Below the pieces are notes generated by a model. It saw only the letters and a program-made list of their open reading frames with translations. It ran no database searches and was not told the origin of the DNA. 64,000 nt of DNA from Corynebacterium sp. 13CS0277 (GTDB lineage: Bacteria > Actinomycetota > Actinomycetes > Mycobacteriales > Mycobacteriaceae), in the NCBI RefSeq assembly GCF_002994655.1, contig NZ_PPDL01000017.1, positions 20,708-84,707 on the forward strand. Reading direction: 5' to 3'. Position numbers and translations under genes: made by a program. Shown in pieces: positions 46,395 to 55,233 of this stretch. The first letter of the stretch is position 1, and each line of letters begins with the position of its first letter.

Positions 46395-47234
46395 GTGCCC
46401 ACGATGAACCCCGGCCCCGCTGTCCTGTTCGCGCCCGCGAACCGCCCGGAGCGTTTCGCCAAAGCGGTCGCCGCCGCCGACACCGTGATCCTCGACCTGG
46501 AGGACGGTGCCGGGGCACACGATCGCGACACCGCCCGCCGGAACGTGGTGACCAGTGCCCTCGACCCCGACACCACCATCGTGCGGGTGTGCGGCCCCGA
46601 CGACCCCGGCTTCGCCGCCGACATCGCCGCCGTGCGGGAAACGAACTACCACACGATCATGGTGCCGAAGGTGCAGGCAGCACTGCCGCCGGAGTGCGAC
46701 GGCTTTGAGGTCATCGCCATGATCGAAACCCCCCTGGCGGTCCTTCACGCGGAGGATATTGCCGCCGACCCGCGGGTCGTGGGCCTGTTCTGGGGTGCGG
46801 AAGACCTCACCCAGTTCCTCGGGGGCACGCACTCCCGTTACCTGCCGGACGAAGGCGCACCGGCGGATCGGCCCGGCCCCTACCGCACCACCATGATGCT
46901 GGCGCGCAGCCTCATGCACCTGCACGCCGCCGCCCACGGCAAGTATGTGCTCGATGCGGTGCACGCGGACTTCCGCGACGAGCAGGGCCAGTTTGAGGAG
47001 GCCGCCGATGCCGCCCGCAGCGGCTTCATGGGCACCTGCTGCATTCACCCCGCCCAGGTGGCGACCATCCGCCGGGCGTACGCCCCGGACCCGGCCCAGG
47101 TGGAGTGGGCGCGCCGCGTGGTGGCGGGCGCGGCACAGCACCCGGGCGCGTTCAAGCTGGACGGGGAAATGATTGACGCCCCGCTCATCGCGCAGGCCCA
47201 GCGCATCGTGGCCCGCGCCGAGCACATGGCCTAA
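46395..47234 (+). CDS. citE: HpcH/HpaI aldolase family protein (CitE-like)
   Basis: This 279-residue TIM-barrel lyase has AVLFAPANRPERFAKA, VILDLEDGAG (metal-binding Glu/Asp near 39-45), VPKVQ, IAMIETPLAVL with the second metal ligand near 115, and the C-terminal GFMGTCCIHPAQVATI signature. Stand-alone actinobacterial CitE proteins cleave citramalyl-CoA-type substrates rather than working in citrate lyase; the exact substrate here is unknown. A GTG at 46395 is chosen because GAAGGA lies about nine bases upstream; the ATG at 46404 is too far from it. It sits between purH and amtR as in C. glutamicum. Confidence 0.87.
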   Translation: MPTMNPGPAVLFAPANRPERFAKAVAAADTVILDLEDGAGAHDRDTARRNVVTSALDPDTTIVRVCGPDDPGFAADIAAVRETNYHTIMVPKVQAALPPECDGFEVIAMIETPLAVLHAEDIAADPRVVGLFWGAEDLTQFLGGTHSRYLPDEGAPADRPGPYRTTMMLARSLMHLHAAAHGKYVLDAVHADFRDEQGQFEEAADAARSGFMGTCCIHPAQVATIRRAYAPDPAQVEWARRVVAGAAQHPGAFKLDGEMIDAPLIAQAQRIVARAEHMA

Positions 47235-47272
47235 GCACCCAGGCGGCAGCCACACTCCGCCTCACGCAGCGA

Positions 47273-47316
47273 AGCGCCCCAGCAGGGACACGAGGAACGT
47301 GTTCTGGTGGGGCGCT
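47273..47316. terminator. Terminator between citE and amtR
   Basis: AGCGCCCC (47273-47280) pairs with GGGGCGCT (47309-47316), with an inner ACACG/CGTGT stem (47288-47292, 47298-47302). It lies between convergent genes. Confidence 0.7.
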
Positions 47317-47379
47317 GGCATGCGCGCACCCGGGACCCGCTGAGCGTGGGGTGCTGGTGCTACTGCGGGGATGGGGGTG

Positions 47380-48057
47380 TTACTGCTCTGCGGCCTCGGC
47401 CAGCACGCGCGTCGTCCACTCCACCCGCTCGGCGGGGTGCTCGGCACCGAGGACCGTCAGTGCCGCGTCGGCGAGCATGACCGCCTCCTCCGGCAGGGAG
47501 TGCCCGGAGACATCGAAGGGGGCGGTGCCGTTGTTGGGGCGCATCTCGGTCACCGTCTGCGACAGCAGGAACGGCAACTGGGCGCGCGTATCCCCGGCGC
47601 CCACGATCTCCTCCGCCAGGTCCGTGAACACGGCGGCCAGCTGGTGGCGTTCGTGGTGGAACTCCTCGAACTCCTCACTGACGGCAATCGGCAGCTGGTA
47701 CAGCCGGCCCAGGTTCCAGCGGGAACTCATGAGCAGACGGGCTTCGGCGGCCACCAGGGCCCACAGCCGCAGCTCCGGGGAAGCATCCGTCGACGGGGCG
47801 GCGAGGCGCTCCGCGATCGCGAGGGAGGGCTCCGTGGTGGACTTCAACAAGGAGATGAAGATGTCCGCCTTGGAGGGGAAGTGGTAGTACAGGGAGGCCT
47901 GCCGAATCCCCACCGCGTCCGCGATCTGGTGCGTGGAGGTCGTGGCGTAGCCCTGGGTGGTGAACAGCTCCGCGGAGGCGTCCAGGATTTCCTCCCGGGC
48001 GGTGGACCCTTTGCGGCGGGGGCTGTGCTTGCGGGGGCGTCCGACGCTGCCGGCCAT
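47380..48057 (-). CDS. amtR: TetR-family nitrogen regulator AmtR
   Basis: This 225-residue repressor starts MAGSVGRPRKHSPRRKG, a basic arm, followed by the TetR helix-turn-helix (EEILDASAELFTTQGYATTS, then IADAVGIRQASLYYHFPSK). The sequence closely follows C. glutamicum AmtR as I recall it, including WNLGRLYQLPI and SLPEEAVMLADAAL in the ligand domain. AmtR represses ammonium-uptake and assimilation genes when nitrogen is ample and is released by adenylylated GlnK. Its ATG overlaps the stop of the upstream DUF294-like gene by one base (TAATG), so the two are cotranscribed. Confidence 0.95.
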   Translation of the reverse strand: MAGSVGRPRKHSPRRKGSTAREEILDASAELFTTQGYATTSTHQIADAVGIRQASLYYHFPSKADIFISLLKSTTEPSLAIAERLAAPSTDASPELRLWALVAAEARLLMSSRWNLGRLYQLPIAVSEEFEEFHHERHQLAAVFTDLAEEIVGAGDTRAQLPFLLSQTVTEMRPNNGTAPFDVSGHSLPEEAVMLADAALTVLGAEHPAERVEWTTRVLAEAAEQ

Positions 48058-49100
48058 TAGTGCTCTCCCTCTGCGCGGGCATCAGCCGCGGCTTGCTGGG
48101 TCGTGGGGCCAGAGTGCAACGCACTGGCCACAGGTGGGGTGACGCTGGAGTGGTAGGTGGTCTGCGCCGTGGGCGCAGCACCCGGTGGGGCGGATCGTGC
48201 GGCGACGCTGCGGGCCACATCGGCCACCGCTCTGGCACTCGCACCAAGCAGAGTGCGCTGGATCGGCGGCAAGTCAGCAAACAATTGTTGCTTCACCGGC
48301 ATGCCGTTGGCCCACAGGAACAGGTAGGTGTCCATGCCCGCCACCCACGCCTGGCGCAAGGCGTCGGCTTCCGCGGGTTCCACCACCCCGGCGGCGGCCG
48401 CGACCGCCAAGCGGGTGGGGGTGTGGGTGCTGCGGGCACCGGCGGCAAACCCCGCCCAGCGCGCCAGCCGGGCTGCGGGCACCACGAGGTGCTCCCGAAT
48501 GTCGAACCACGACTCCTTGTCCGGCAGCCCCGATTTCACGACCACCGCCGGAGGCCGGTGCGCGAGCGCATCGTCGCGCAGGATCGTGGCCACATCCGCG
48601 ACCCCGCAGGTTTTCTCTGCTGCGGCGTGAATAGCGAAGTTCCCCCAGGTGCCGGCATCGTTGATGAGACCGAGGGTTTCCGCATCGCGGGACGCCACCG
48701 CCTCCCGGGCGATGTCCTGCCAGCCGGCAGCAGTCGCCGCCGGCAGCGGGGTGCGGACCGTGAGCCCGGCGGAGGTCAACAGCTCGGCGGCGAAGTCCTG
48801 CGCCGCGGCAGTGCCCCACGTCAGCAGCCGCACGCGGGAGTCGACGAGGCCCTCCAAACGGCCGAAGGCACCGGAGGGGTAGAACTGGGTGCCGCAGCCC
48901 ACGGAGGCAATAACGGCGGGGGAGTTGATGACATCGACGACGATGCGGGACAACCATGCACCCAGCTCCGTGGCGTCGCCCGCGTGGCGTGCCGACTGGC
49001 GCAGCACATCGTAGGCGTCCGCCAGCACCCCGCGTGCCATCGGCAGGGAGGAACAGGTGGGCGCCTCAGCGGCCAGCTGATACAAAGACTCGTGCAGCAT
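48057..49100 (-). CDS. Putative nucleotidyltransferase-like protein (DUF294-like)
   Basis: This 347-residue soluble protein starts MLHESLYQLAAEAPT. The middle contains FYPSGAFGRLEGLVDSRVRLL, similar in place to the GSxGR-type nucleotidyltransferase core but without a clear metal-binding DxD, and the C-terminal half (THTPTRLAVAAAAGVVEPAEADAL) resembles the helical substrate-binding domain that follows DUF294 domains. The C-terminal 60 residues are Ala/Pro/Thr-rich. An AAAGG ribosome binding site precedes the ATG. It is translationally linked to amtR, so a link with nitrogen signalling (GlnD-like) is tempting but unproven; catalysis is doubtful. Confidence 0.65.
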   Translation of the reverse strand: MLHESLYQLAAEAPTCSSLPMARGVLADAYDVLRQSARHAGDATELGAWLSRIVVDVINSPAVIASVGCGTQFYPSGAFGRLEGLVDSRVRLLTWGTAAAQDFAAELLTSAGLTVRTPLPAATAAGWQDIAREAVASRDAETLGLINDAGTWGNFAIHAAAEKTCGVADVATILRDDALAHRPPAVVVKSGLPDKESWFDIREHLVVPAARLARWAGFAAGARSTHTPTRLAVAAAAGVVEPAEADALRQAWVAGMDTYLFLWANGMPVKQQLFADLPPIQRTLLGASARAVADVARSVAARSAPPGAAPTAQTTYHSSVTPPVASALHSGPTTQQAAADARAEGEH

Positions 49101-49382
49101 GCGAAGAAACCTTTCACGAGAAGACAACGCGCGGACAGAGGCGGACGAACAAGAGAGCAGGGGTATGGGGGTGCCCGTGGCGGGAAAGGGCCGACACCGA
49201 ACCACCCGAGCACGCACCACCGCGACGGGCGGGACGCGCTGGACGTCGGCGTGGTCGGCCGGTGGCAGTTCCCCATATCCTAGCGCCGCCTGGACGGGCA
49301 GGACGGCGGACGCTCTGTACGGCGGCGATGATTCCTGCTGCAGGCGCGAAGCAGCGGTGGGGTTGCGGCGGAGGTACCAAAA

Positions 49383-49415
49383 AACCCACCCGCCGAGAAC
49401 ACTCGGAGGTGGGTT
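49383..49415. terminator. Bidirectional terminator before the ribosomal protein genes
   Basis: AACCCACC (49383-49390) pairs with GGTGGGTT (49408-49415), with an inner CCGAG/CTCGG stem; A-rich sequence on the left gives a T-tract for minus-strand transcripts. It can end the rpsR operon. The rest of 49101-49523 shows no gene. Confidence 0.75.
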
Positions 49416-49523
49416 GTTTGGGGTGGCATCAACACTGCGCACAGTGTGGTGGCAGTGGACGCCCGGCCCCACAATGTGGGGCTAAAAGGCTGTCAAAACT
49501 GTCCCTTTGTACAACCGTCGTGC

Positions 49524-49772
49524 TTAGCGGTTCGTGAACGGCAGGAGAGCCATCTCACGGGCGTTCTTCACGGCGGTAGCAACCTGACGCTGCTGCTGCG
49601 GGGTCAGGCCGGTGACGCGACGAGAACGGATCTTGCCACGATCAGAGAGGAACAGGGAGAGGGTCTCGGTGTCCTTGTAGTCCACCGAGGTGATGCCCTT
49701 GACCTTGAGCGGGTTCTTCTTGGGGCGGCGGGACTGCTCCATCCGCGCCTTCTTCATGTTGGTGCGCTTCAT
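49524..49772 (-). CDS. rpsR: 30S ribosomal protein S18, zinc-ligand-free form
   Basis: This 82-residue S18 has [20 protein letters not shown] and the family signature [19 protein letters not shown]; the N-terminus [20 protein letters not shown] has no cysteines where zinc-binding S18 has a CxxC pair. It binds the 30S platform with S6. It is the last gene of the rpmB-rpmG-rpsN-rpsR unit, 12 bases after rpsN. Confidence 0.96.
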   Translation of the reverse strand: MKRTNMKKARMEQSRRPKKNPLKVKGITSVDYKDTETLSLFLSDRGKIRSRRVTGLTPQQQRQVATAVKNAREMALLPFTNR

Positions 49773-49784
49773 TAGAAAACTCCC

Positions 49785-50090
49785 TTACCAGCTGGACTTA
49801 CGAACGCCGGGCAGCTCACCGCGGTGAGCCATCTCACGGACACGGACACGAGAGAGACCGAACTTGCGCAGGTAACCACGCGGACGGCCGTCGGCAGCGT
49901 CGCGGTTACGAACGCGCACCGGGGAGGCGTCACGCGGCTGGCGGTTCAGCTCGTACTGAGCATCCAGACGCTCTTCGTCGGTGGAGTTGGGGTTCTTGAT
50001 GATGGCCTTGAGCTCGTTGCGGCGCTCCGCGTAGCGGGCGACGATTTCCTTGCGCTGCTCGTTCTTGGCGATCTTCGACTTCTTAGCCAT
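49785..50090 (-). CDS. rpsN: 30S ribosomal protein S14, long zinc-free form
   Basis: The 101-residue protein is the long, cysteine-free type of S14 (zinc-binding S14 is about 61 residues with four cysteines). Signatures are [17 protein letters not shown], and the C-terminal [20 protein letters not shown] with [11 protein letters not shown]. It helps assemble the 30S head. It lies four bases after the rpmG stop, with a tight operon arrangement. Confidence 0.96.
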   Translation of the reverse strand: MAKKSKIAKNEQRKEIVARYAERRNELKAIIKNPNSTDEERLDAQYELNRQPRDASPVRVRNRDAADGRPRGYLRKFGLSRVRVREMAHRGELPGVRKSSW

Positions 50091-50093
50091 GAA

Positions 50094-50258
50094 TTATCGC
50101 TCCTCGCGGAATTCGACGTGCTTGCGGGCGATCGGATCGTACTTCTTCAGGGTCATACGGTCCGGGTTGTTTCGCTTGTTCTTACGGGTGACGTAGGTGT
50201 AACCGGTGCCAGCCGTAGACTTCAGCTTGATGATCGGACGAATATCGTTACGTGCCAT
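50094..50258 (-). CDS. rpmG: 50S ribosomal protein L33, zinc-free form
   Basis: This is a 54-residue protein too short to be found by length filters. It reads [20 protein letters not shown], then [20 protein letters not shown] and [14 protein letters not shown]. Zinc-binding L33 has two CxxC pairs; none is present here. Its start is four bases after the rpmB stop, and it precedes rpsN. Confidence 0.96.
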   Translation of the reverse strand: MARNDIRPIIKLKSTAGTGYTYVTRKNKRNNPDRMTLKKYDPIARKHVEFREER

Positions 50259-50261
50259 CTG

Positions 50262-50498
50262 TTAGATCTTCTCCCCACGTGCACGGATCGCAGCAACGAC
50301 AGACTCGATGCCGTCGCGGTCGATAACCTTCAGGCCCTTGGTGGACACAGTCAGGGTGATGGTACGGCCCTCAGAGGGCAGGAAGAACTTGCGGCGCTGC
50401 ACGTTGGGATTCCAACGGCGGTTGGTGCGCCGGTGCGAGTGCGAGACAGACTTGCCGAAACCCGGCTGACGTCCCGTGACCTGGCAAATTGCCGACAT
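50262..50498 (-). CDS. rpmB: 50S ribosomal protein L28, zinc-free form
   Basis: This 78-residue L28 reads [20 protein letters not shown] followed by [20 protein letters not shown] and a C-terminal [19 protein letters not shown]. Only the first cysteine of the usual CxxC remains (CQVT), so the zinc site is lost. It is the first gene of the four-gene minus-strand unit. An inverted repeat CATAC-AG-GTATG lies about 130 bases upstream (50631-50642). Confidence 0.95.
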   Translation of the reverse strand: MSAICQVTGRQPGFGKSVSHSHRRTNRRWNPNVQRRKFFLPSEGRTITLTVSTKGLKVIDRDGIESVVAAIRARGEKI

Positions 50499-51788
50499 GG
50501 ACTTTCTTTCTCCTAGCCGCCCACGTGCAACGGTGGCCGCAGCCGCACCAGAGGAAAAATCATCTCCGGGGCGCGGCCATGCCAGCTGACGGGGCGTTAA
50601 ACGAACATTTTGACAACAGCAAGGGACAACCATACAGGTATGCCCGAGCGTTTGCCTAATCGACCAAGCCGCACGTGGCCACGATCGGCGCCTCTGTCAC
50701 TCGCCGTCCGTGCCGCGGGTGCGTGTTGCGCCATGTCGGCCGTGGCGAAAGTGACAACTGGGGGAGAAGTGTCGGTGGGGCAGTCCTTGGGAGGATGTCG
50801 TGCGGGACCAGTCCTGCGGGACGTGGTGGCGCCCGGTTGTGGGGACTGCGTGTGGGTGTGACCCACCGTCGAAACGTCCCTGAGCCTAAAGCAGTGTGTG
50901 TCCAAATGCTGCGCACAACACACCGGCGATGTCTGCCCGTGCCTCACGGGCAGTCGCTGGCGGCCGCCGGGGTGGCCTGTGGGGGACGGTCCCTTCGATG
51001 GGGCGTGGTCCCGCAGCGTTCCTATATATATGTGGCGCTCGAGGGGTGGCTATCGCGGTGTTGGAGTCGGGTGTTGGCTGAATTTTTGCTGCGCGGTCTC
51101 CGAGTGGTCGTAGTGTGCGCGCCCTGCCGAGTCTGTCGCGAGGTACTCGCGGCGATTGCTGTTGGGCAGGTGCTCACGCCGGCCGCGGTTGGGGCGAGTC
51201 GCTATCTCCATCGCCTTTTGCAGCGTCGGCGCGCCGCGCAACGAACCCGGTTGGTTGAGGTGTGCTCGTCCGCGCGCTGGTGCGCGCAATCCCGAAAGAT
51301 GCGTTTGTTTTCTCGCTAGGGTCCCTCTCGTCGCGGTGCTGTCTGGGCGCTGCTGTGTTGGGCCCTGGGTGGGTCCACAGTGAGGCGCCCTGTCATCGCG
51401 CCACGGCGTTCACACTGTGTCAGGTTGCCGTGAAAAGCTCTGGCGTCGCCGTGTCGATGGGGTGTGTTGGTGGCCGGTTGGTGGGCGGCTGCGGGGTAGT
51501 GGGCGGGGGTGGGTTAGGTTTTTGCCCGCGTTGTCTGTAGGATTTCCAAGAGTTGCCCAACTTCTGGGCTCCGCTCGTAGACGCCTTTCGCGCGTTCACC
51601 AGTGCCTTCCCCGCTGAGTTCTCGTGCACACGCTCAGCTCGCGGGTCATGATGGTTCCCCGCTGACTTCCAGGGAGCTCGCTGGTGGCGAAAGGTTTTTG
51701 TGAATCCCGGCGGCTTGTAACAGGGATCGCTCTCCACATCAGGTGGATGAGGTCTACGGTAATGGTCAACCTTATTGAAGGATCGTTA
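50499..51788. other. 1.3-kb gap between the divergent ribosomal protein groups
   Basis: No gene is recognised. Frames exist but are rich in Cys, Arg and Trp without ribosome binding sites. Visible elements are the inverted repeat at 50631-50642, a TATATATA stretch near 51023, a G-quadruplex-type run at 51493-51513, and a TTAGGT-N18-TAGGAT promoter-like pair (51514-51519, 51538-51543) that would give the L31B gene a leader of about 240 bases. In C. glutamicum this position holds two extra genes as I recall; they are absent here. Confidence 0.6.
51493..51513 (+). other. Putative G-quadruplex motif
   Basis: Four G-runs (4, 3, 5 and 3 long) are separated by loops of 4, 1 and 1 bases on the plus strand, immediately upstream of the possible promoter of the L31B gene. 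Confidence 0.55.
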
Positions 51789-52055
51789 ATGAAGAAGGAT
51801 ATCCACCCTGACTACCACCCGGTGGTCTTCCAGGATGCCGGCACGGGTTTCAAGTTCCTGACCCGTTCCACCGCCACCTCTCAGCGCACCGTTGAGTGGG
51901 AAGATGGCAACGAGTACCCGCTGATCGTCGTGGACGTCACCAGCGAGTCCCACCCGTTCTGGACCGGCGCTCAGCGTGTCATGGACACCGCTGGTCGTGT
52001 CGAGAAGTTCCAGCGTCGTTACGGCAACCGCGCTCGCCGCGCGAAGAAAGACTAA
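51789..52055 (+). CDS. rpmE2: 50S ribosomal protein L31, type B (zinc-free)
   Basis: This 88-residue type-B L31 reads [20 protein letters not shown], with [20 protein letters not shown] and ERFQ-like VEKFQRRYG at the C-terminus. Type-B L31 lacks the CxxC of type A and replaces it under zinc limitation in many bacteria. A GAAGGA ribosome binding site lies before the ATG, with TACGGT near 51755 as a possible -10. It is followed 15 bases later by rpmF. Confidence 0.96.
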   Translation: MKKDIHPDYHPVVFQDAGTGFKFLTRSTATSQRTVEWEDGNEYPLIVVDVTSESHPFWTGAQRVMDTAGRVEKFQRRYGNRARRAKKD

Positions 52056-52070
52056 AGGAGGGAAAGAAAA

Positions 52071-52244
52071 ATGGCAGTTCCGAAGCGTCGCATGTCGCGT
52101 GCTAACACCCACTCTCGCCGCTCTCAGTGGAAGGCCGACAATGTCGCCCTCCAGGAGGTCAAGATCGACGGCCGCACTCACCTGATCCCGCGCCGCCTGG
52201 TCAAGGCAGCTCAGCTGGGTCTCGTCGAGGTCGAGCAGTTCTAA
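52071..52244 (+). CDS. rpmF: 50S ribosomal protein L32, zinc-free form
   Basis: This 57-residue protein reads [20 protein letters not shown] and ends [12 protein letters not shown]. The family start [10 protein letters not shown] is clear, while the two CxxC pairs of zinc-binding L32 are absent. An AGGAGGGAAAG ribosome binding site precedes it. It forms a pair with the L31B gene and is followed by a hairpin terminator. Confidence 0.96.
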   Translation: MAVPKRRMSRANTHSRRSQWKADNVALQEVKIDGRTHLIPRRLVKAAQLGLVEVEQF

Positions 52245-52291
52245 GACTTCGTGAGCCTGTCGCCTCCGTGTGAGGTGACACGAGTTCCATC

Positions 52292-52327
52292 GCAGCCCGT
52301 TCTCCCTTGTCTGGGAGGGCGGGCTGC
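52292..52327 (+). terminator. rpmF terminator
   Basis: GCAGCCCG (52292-52299) pairs with CGGGCTGC (52320-52327), with an inner CTCCC/GGGAG stem (52302-52306, 52313-52317). Confidence 0.8.
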
Positions 52328-52544
52328 GTGCATGTTGCGGTCTGTGGTGTCGGGGGTGGTGCATCAGTGGCACGTGTACCCGGATAGGGAGTGGGGAGTG
52401 GCGGGGCGCTGAGCGATCTTGATCGATGGTCAGTCTTATCAGGGGCTTCTTAAGTGCTGTTGAGGTTTTTCTTGGGGTCGTGGCTGTGGGTGTGGTGTAC
52501 GCCTCTGGTGGGGGTTTTCTGGCAGGTTATCGCCGGTTGAATCG

Positions 52545-52568
52545 CTCTCAGTAGAGTAAGCTTTTCAG
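52545..52568 (+). promoter_or_regulatory. Candidate mprA promoter with repeated TCAG motifs
   Basis: CTCTCAG (52545-52551) and TTTTCAG (52562-52568) are direct repeats 17 bases apart flanking the -10-like TAGAGT (52552-52557). The gap 52328-52809 has no other gene. Confidence 0.4.
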
Positions 52569-52809
52569 AGTCTGTTCTACCCTGCGTCAATTCGCATATG
52601 TCCGCTGGTGCTCTACCTGGGTGGAGTGCGGGCGGGGTGGAACCAGTGATGGTGTTTTCCGCGATGCGGGTGCGGCCGTGTCCGGCCACAGGTGTTGCCT
52701 GTGGTCCTTGCGCGCCGTACTGCCCTCCTTTGTGACCTACGCCCGTGTGCGGTTGATGCGCGCGGGTGCCGGGTTTTTCGTTTCTTTTCTTGGTACAGCA
52801 GAAGGCGCA

Positions 52810-53502
52810 ATGAAGATTCTTGTTGTTGATGACGAGCAGGCCGTCCGGGAGTCCCTGCGGCGCTCGTTGACGTTCAATGGCTACACGGTCGTCCTCGCTG
52901 AGGACGGCGAGCATGCGTTGCGCGTGATTGATGCTGAGCAGCCGGATCTCGTGATCCTGGATGTGATGATGCCGCGCCTGGATGGTCTACAGGTGTGCCG
53001 GACGCTGCGCGGCAATGGTGACGACCGCCCGATTCTCGTGCTCACCGCCCGTGATGGGGTCTCTGATCGTGTGGCCGGCCTGGATGCGGGGGCCGATGAT
53101 TACCTCCCGAAGCCTTTCGCCTTGGAGGAGCTTCTCGCGCGGGTGCGCAGCTTGCTGCGCCGCGCCGCGGCCGATGCGTCGGTGTCGTCGAATTCGGCGC
53201 GGCTGGCGTTTTCTGATCTGCGCCTCGACCCGGAGACCCGCAGCGTGACGCGGGGGGATCGGCAGATTTCGCTCACGCGCACGGAGTTCGCGCTCCTGGA
53301 GTTGCTCATGCGCTCGCCGCGGCGGGTGCTGTCCCGGGCGGCGATCCTGGAGGAGGTGTGGGGCTATGATTTCCCCACCTCCGGCAACGCGTTGGAGGTG
53401 TACATTGGGTACCTGCGTCGCAAAACGGAGGCGGCTGGTGAGCCGCGTCTGATTCACACGGTCCGCGGCGTGGGTTATGTGTTGCGGGAGACTGCTCCGT
53501 GA
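52810..53502 (+). CDS. mprA: Response regulator MprA-like (OmpR/PhoB family)
   Basis: This 230-residue regulator has a receiver domain ([16 protein letters not shown], phosphorylated Asp in LVILDVMMP near residue 47, a switch Thr in VLTARDG, and Lys in [11 protein letters not shown]) and a winged-helix DNA-binding domain ([44 protein letters not shown]). An AGAAGG ribosome binding site fixes the ATG. It overlaps the sensor kinase gene by four bases. The order with the kinase, HtrA, Mog and MscL matches mycobacterial mprAB-pepD-moaB2-mscL, the cell-envelope stress system. Confidence 0.93.
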   Translation: MKILVVDDEQAVRESLRRSLTFNGYTVVLAEDGEHALRVIDAEQPDLVILDVMMPRLDGLQVCRTLRGNGDDRPILVLTARDGVSDRVAGLDAGADDYLPKPFALEELLARVRSLLRRAAADASVSSNSARLAFSDLRLDPETRSVTRGDRQISLTRTEFALLELLMRSPRRVLSRAAILEEVWGYDFPTSGNALEVYIGYLRRKTEAAGEPRLIHTVRGVGYVLRETAP

Positions 53503-55004
53503 TTTTGAGAAAGACATCTGGGCTGCAGGCCCCTGAGGCCCCGGGTAAGGGGTCTCGGCGGAGTTCGCTGCGGTGGCAACTGTCGGTCGTGACCGCCTCG
53601 ATGGTGGCGCTGGCCGTGGTTGTGATGTCGGTGGTGGCGTATTGGACGGTGTCCGCGTCGCTGTCGAACCAGGTCGATTCTGAACTGGATGAGAAGGCGA
53701 ACTCGCTGTTGAGTAAGTCCTTCGATCCGAATTTCCTCGTCAATCCCGGCGCGGAGATCGCAATGTTTAAGGTGTATAACCCGGACATTCGCATCGCCTA
53801 CTTCGGGGCCGGGGCGGTGGCTGGTGTCGGCGATCCCATCGATTTCCAGGACGAGGCTGCGGTGCTGCAGAACGAGAAGGACCGCACCGTGCGCACCGCG
53901 GGTAACGAGCGCATCCTCGCGAAGCGGAACGCCGCGGGCGCGCGCGTCATCCTCGCCCAGGACATGGGCTCAACACACCAGATGATTAGCTCCCTGGGTA
54001 TTGTGCTGCTGCTCATCGGTGGCTTGGGCGTGCTCGTGGCGATTGCTGCGGGTGCGGTGGCCGCGTCCGCGGGGCTGCGGCCGGTCAAGCGTTTGCAGAA
54101 TGCGGTCGACTACGTGGCCCGCACTGATGACTTGCGCCCGATTTCGGTGGAGGGCACCGACGAGATCGCACAGCTGACGAATTCCTTCAACGGGATGCTC
54201 AGCGCCCTGCAGGCCTCCCGGCACCGGCAGACGGAGCTGGTGGCCGATGCCGGCCACGAGCTGAAGACGCCGCTGACGTCGCTGCGCACCAACATTGAGC
54301 TGCTCATGATGGTCAGCCAGGCGGGTTCCGCGCAGATCGCGGAGCAGGACCGCCGCGACCTGGAACGCGACGTCATCGCCCAGCTCGATGAGCTGTCCAC
54401 CCTGGTCGGCGACCTCGTGGATTTGGCCCGCGAAGACGGTCCGGAGAAGGACTTCGAAGTCGTCGACCTCATGGAGACCGTCGAGACTTCCCTGGAGCGG
54501 GTGCAGCGCCGCCGCTCCGATGTGACTTTCGATGTGGCGTACCAGCCCTGGTTCGTCGAAGGCGACCCCTTCGCCCTGGGCCGGGCGGTGCTCAACCTGC
54601 TGGACAATGCGGCGAAGTGGTCGCCCGGGGATGGTGTCGTCCGCGTCGTCATGAAGGAGGTCGGCGATCAGCTGGTGCTGACGATCTCCGACTCGGGCCC
54701 CGGTATCCCCGTCGGCGAGCGGGAGAAGGTCTTCGAGCGTTTCTACCGCTCCATCCAGTCCCGCTCCATGCCGGGCAGCGGCCTGGGCCTGGCGATCGTC
54801 AAGCAGGTCGTCAACCGCCACAACGGCACCGTTGTCGCCGGCGAAAGCTCCGACGGCGGCACCATGATGACCGTGACGTTGCCGGGCGCCCCCAGCGCCG
54901 AGGATCTCACCAAGGCGCCGCAGGGGCCGAAGGGCGGCAGCGGCTGGGGTTTCGCCTTCGGCACCCGCGAGGCAGGCGCTGCCGCCCGCGAGCCCAAGAA
55001 CTAA
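53499..55004 (+). CDS. mprB: Sensor histidine kinase MprB-like
   Basis: This 501-residue membrane kinase has a first membrane segment near 30-53, an extracytoplasmic loop of about 110 residues, a second membrane segment near 164-187, a HAMP linker, the dimerisation box with the phosphorylated His in [14 protein letters not shown] (about 251), and the ATPase boxes LLDNAAKW (N), DSGPGIP (G1) and [12 protein letters not shown] (G2). It starts with a GTG overlapping the mprA stop. It senses envelope stress in mycobacteria and phosphorylates MprA. The C-terminal 40 residues are a Gly/Ala/Lys-rich tail. Confidence 0.93.
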   Translation: MILRKTSGLQAPEAPGKGSRRSSLRWQLSVVTASMVALAVVVMSVVAYWTVSASLSNQVDSELDEKANSLLSKSFDPNFLVNPGAEIAMFKVYNPDIRIAYFGAGAVAGVGDPIDFQDEAAVLQNEKDRTVRTAGNERILAKRNAAGARVILAQDMGSTHQMISSLGIVLLLIGGLGVLVAIAAGAVAASAGLRPVKRLQNAVDYVARTDDLRPISVEGTDEIAQLTNSFNGMLSALQASRHRQTELVADAGHELKTPLTSLRTNIELLMMVSQAGSAQIAEQDRRDLERDVIAQLDELSTLVGDLVDLAREDGPEKDFEVVDLMETVETSLERVQRRRSDVTFDVAYQPWFVEGDPFALGRAVLNLLDNAAKWSPGDGVVRVVMKEVGDQLVLTISDSGPGIPVGEREKVFERFYRSIQSRSMPGSGLGLAIVKQVVNRHNGTVVAGESSDGGTMMTVTLPGAPSAEDLTKAPQGPKGGSGWGFAFGTREAGAAAREPKN

Positions 55005-55027
55005 CCGCACCGCCCGCGTGGCAACGA

Positions 55028-55058
55028 ACAACCCCCGGAGGGCACCTCCGGGGGTTGT
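55028..55058 (+). terminator. mprB terminator
   Basis: A 14-bp perfect stem, ACAACCCCCGGAGG (55028-55041) and CCTCCGGGGGTTGT (55045-55058), encloses a three-base loop. It separates mprAB from htrA. Confidence 0.85.
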
Positions 55059-55148
55059 GCTGTGCGCCAGGCACCTATCGTGGGCGGCGCACGCGCAGGA
55101 TTGTGGCCTGAGCTGGGCTTCTACCGTGGGTGTGGTAGAGGGCATATC

Positions 55149-55171
55149 CTTTCAGGAAATCGGAAACTTTC
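55149..55171 (+). promoter_or_regulatory. TTTC/GAAA dyads upstream of htrA
   Basis: CTTTCAGGAAA (55149-55159) and GAAACTTTC (55163-55171) are two adjacent short palindromes about 65-85 bases before the htrA ATG. CTTTCAG resembles the TCAG repeats at the mprA promoter, so regulation by MprA is possible. A GGAAAC here could also be an ECF-sigma -35 but has no clear -10. Confidence 0.35.
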
Positions 55172-55233
55172 TCCTAAGCTCCTGCCGAACTCATCCCAGT
55201 GCCTGCGCAGACGCGCGGCGCATTCTAGACCGC

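Noticed and set aside
50560..50642. Possible Zur box upstream of the L28 gene
   Set aside because: AAAATG occurs on the minus strand but without the inverted partner of the known Zur palindrome; too weak to call.
50675..51319. A 214-codon plus-strand frame in the ribosomal protein gap
   Set aside because: The composition (many Cys, Arg, Trp), the absence of a ribosome binding site and competing overlapping frames argue against a real gene.
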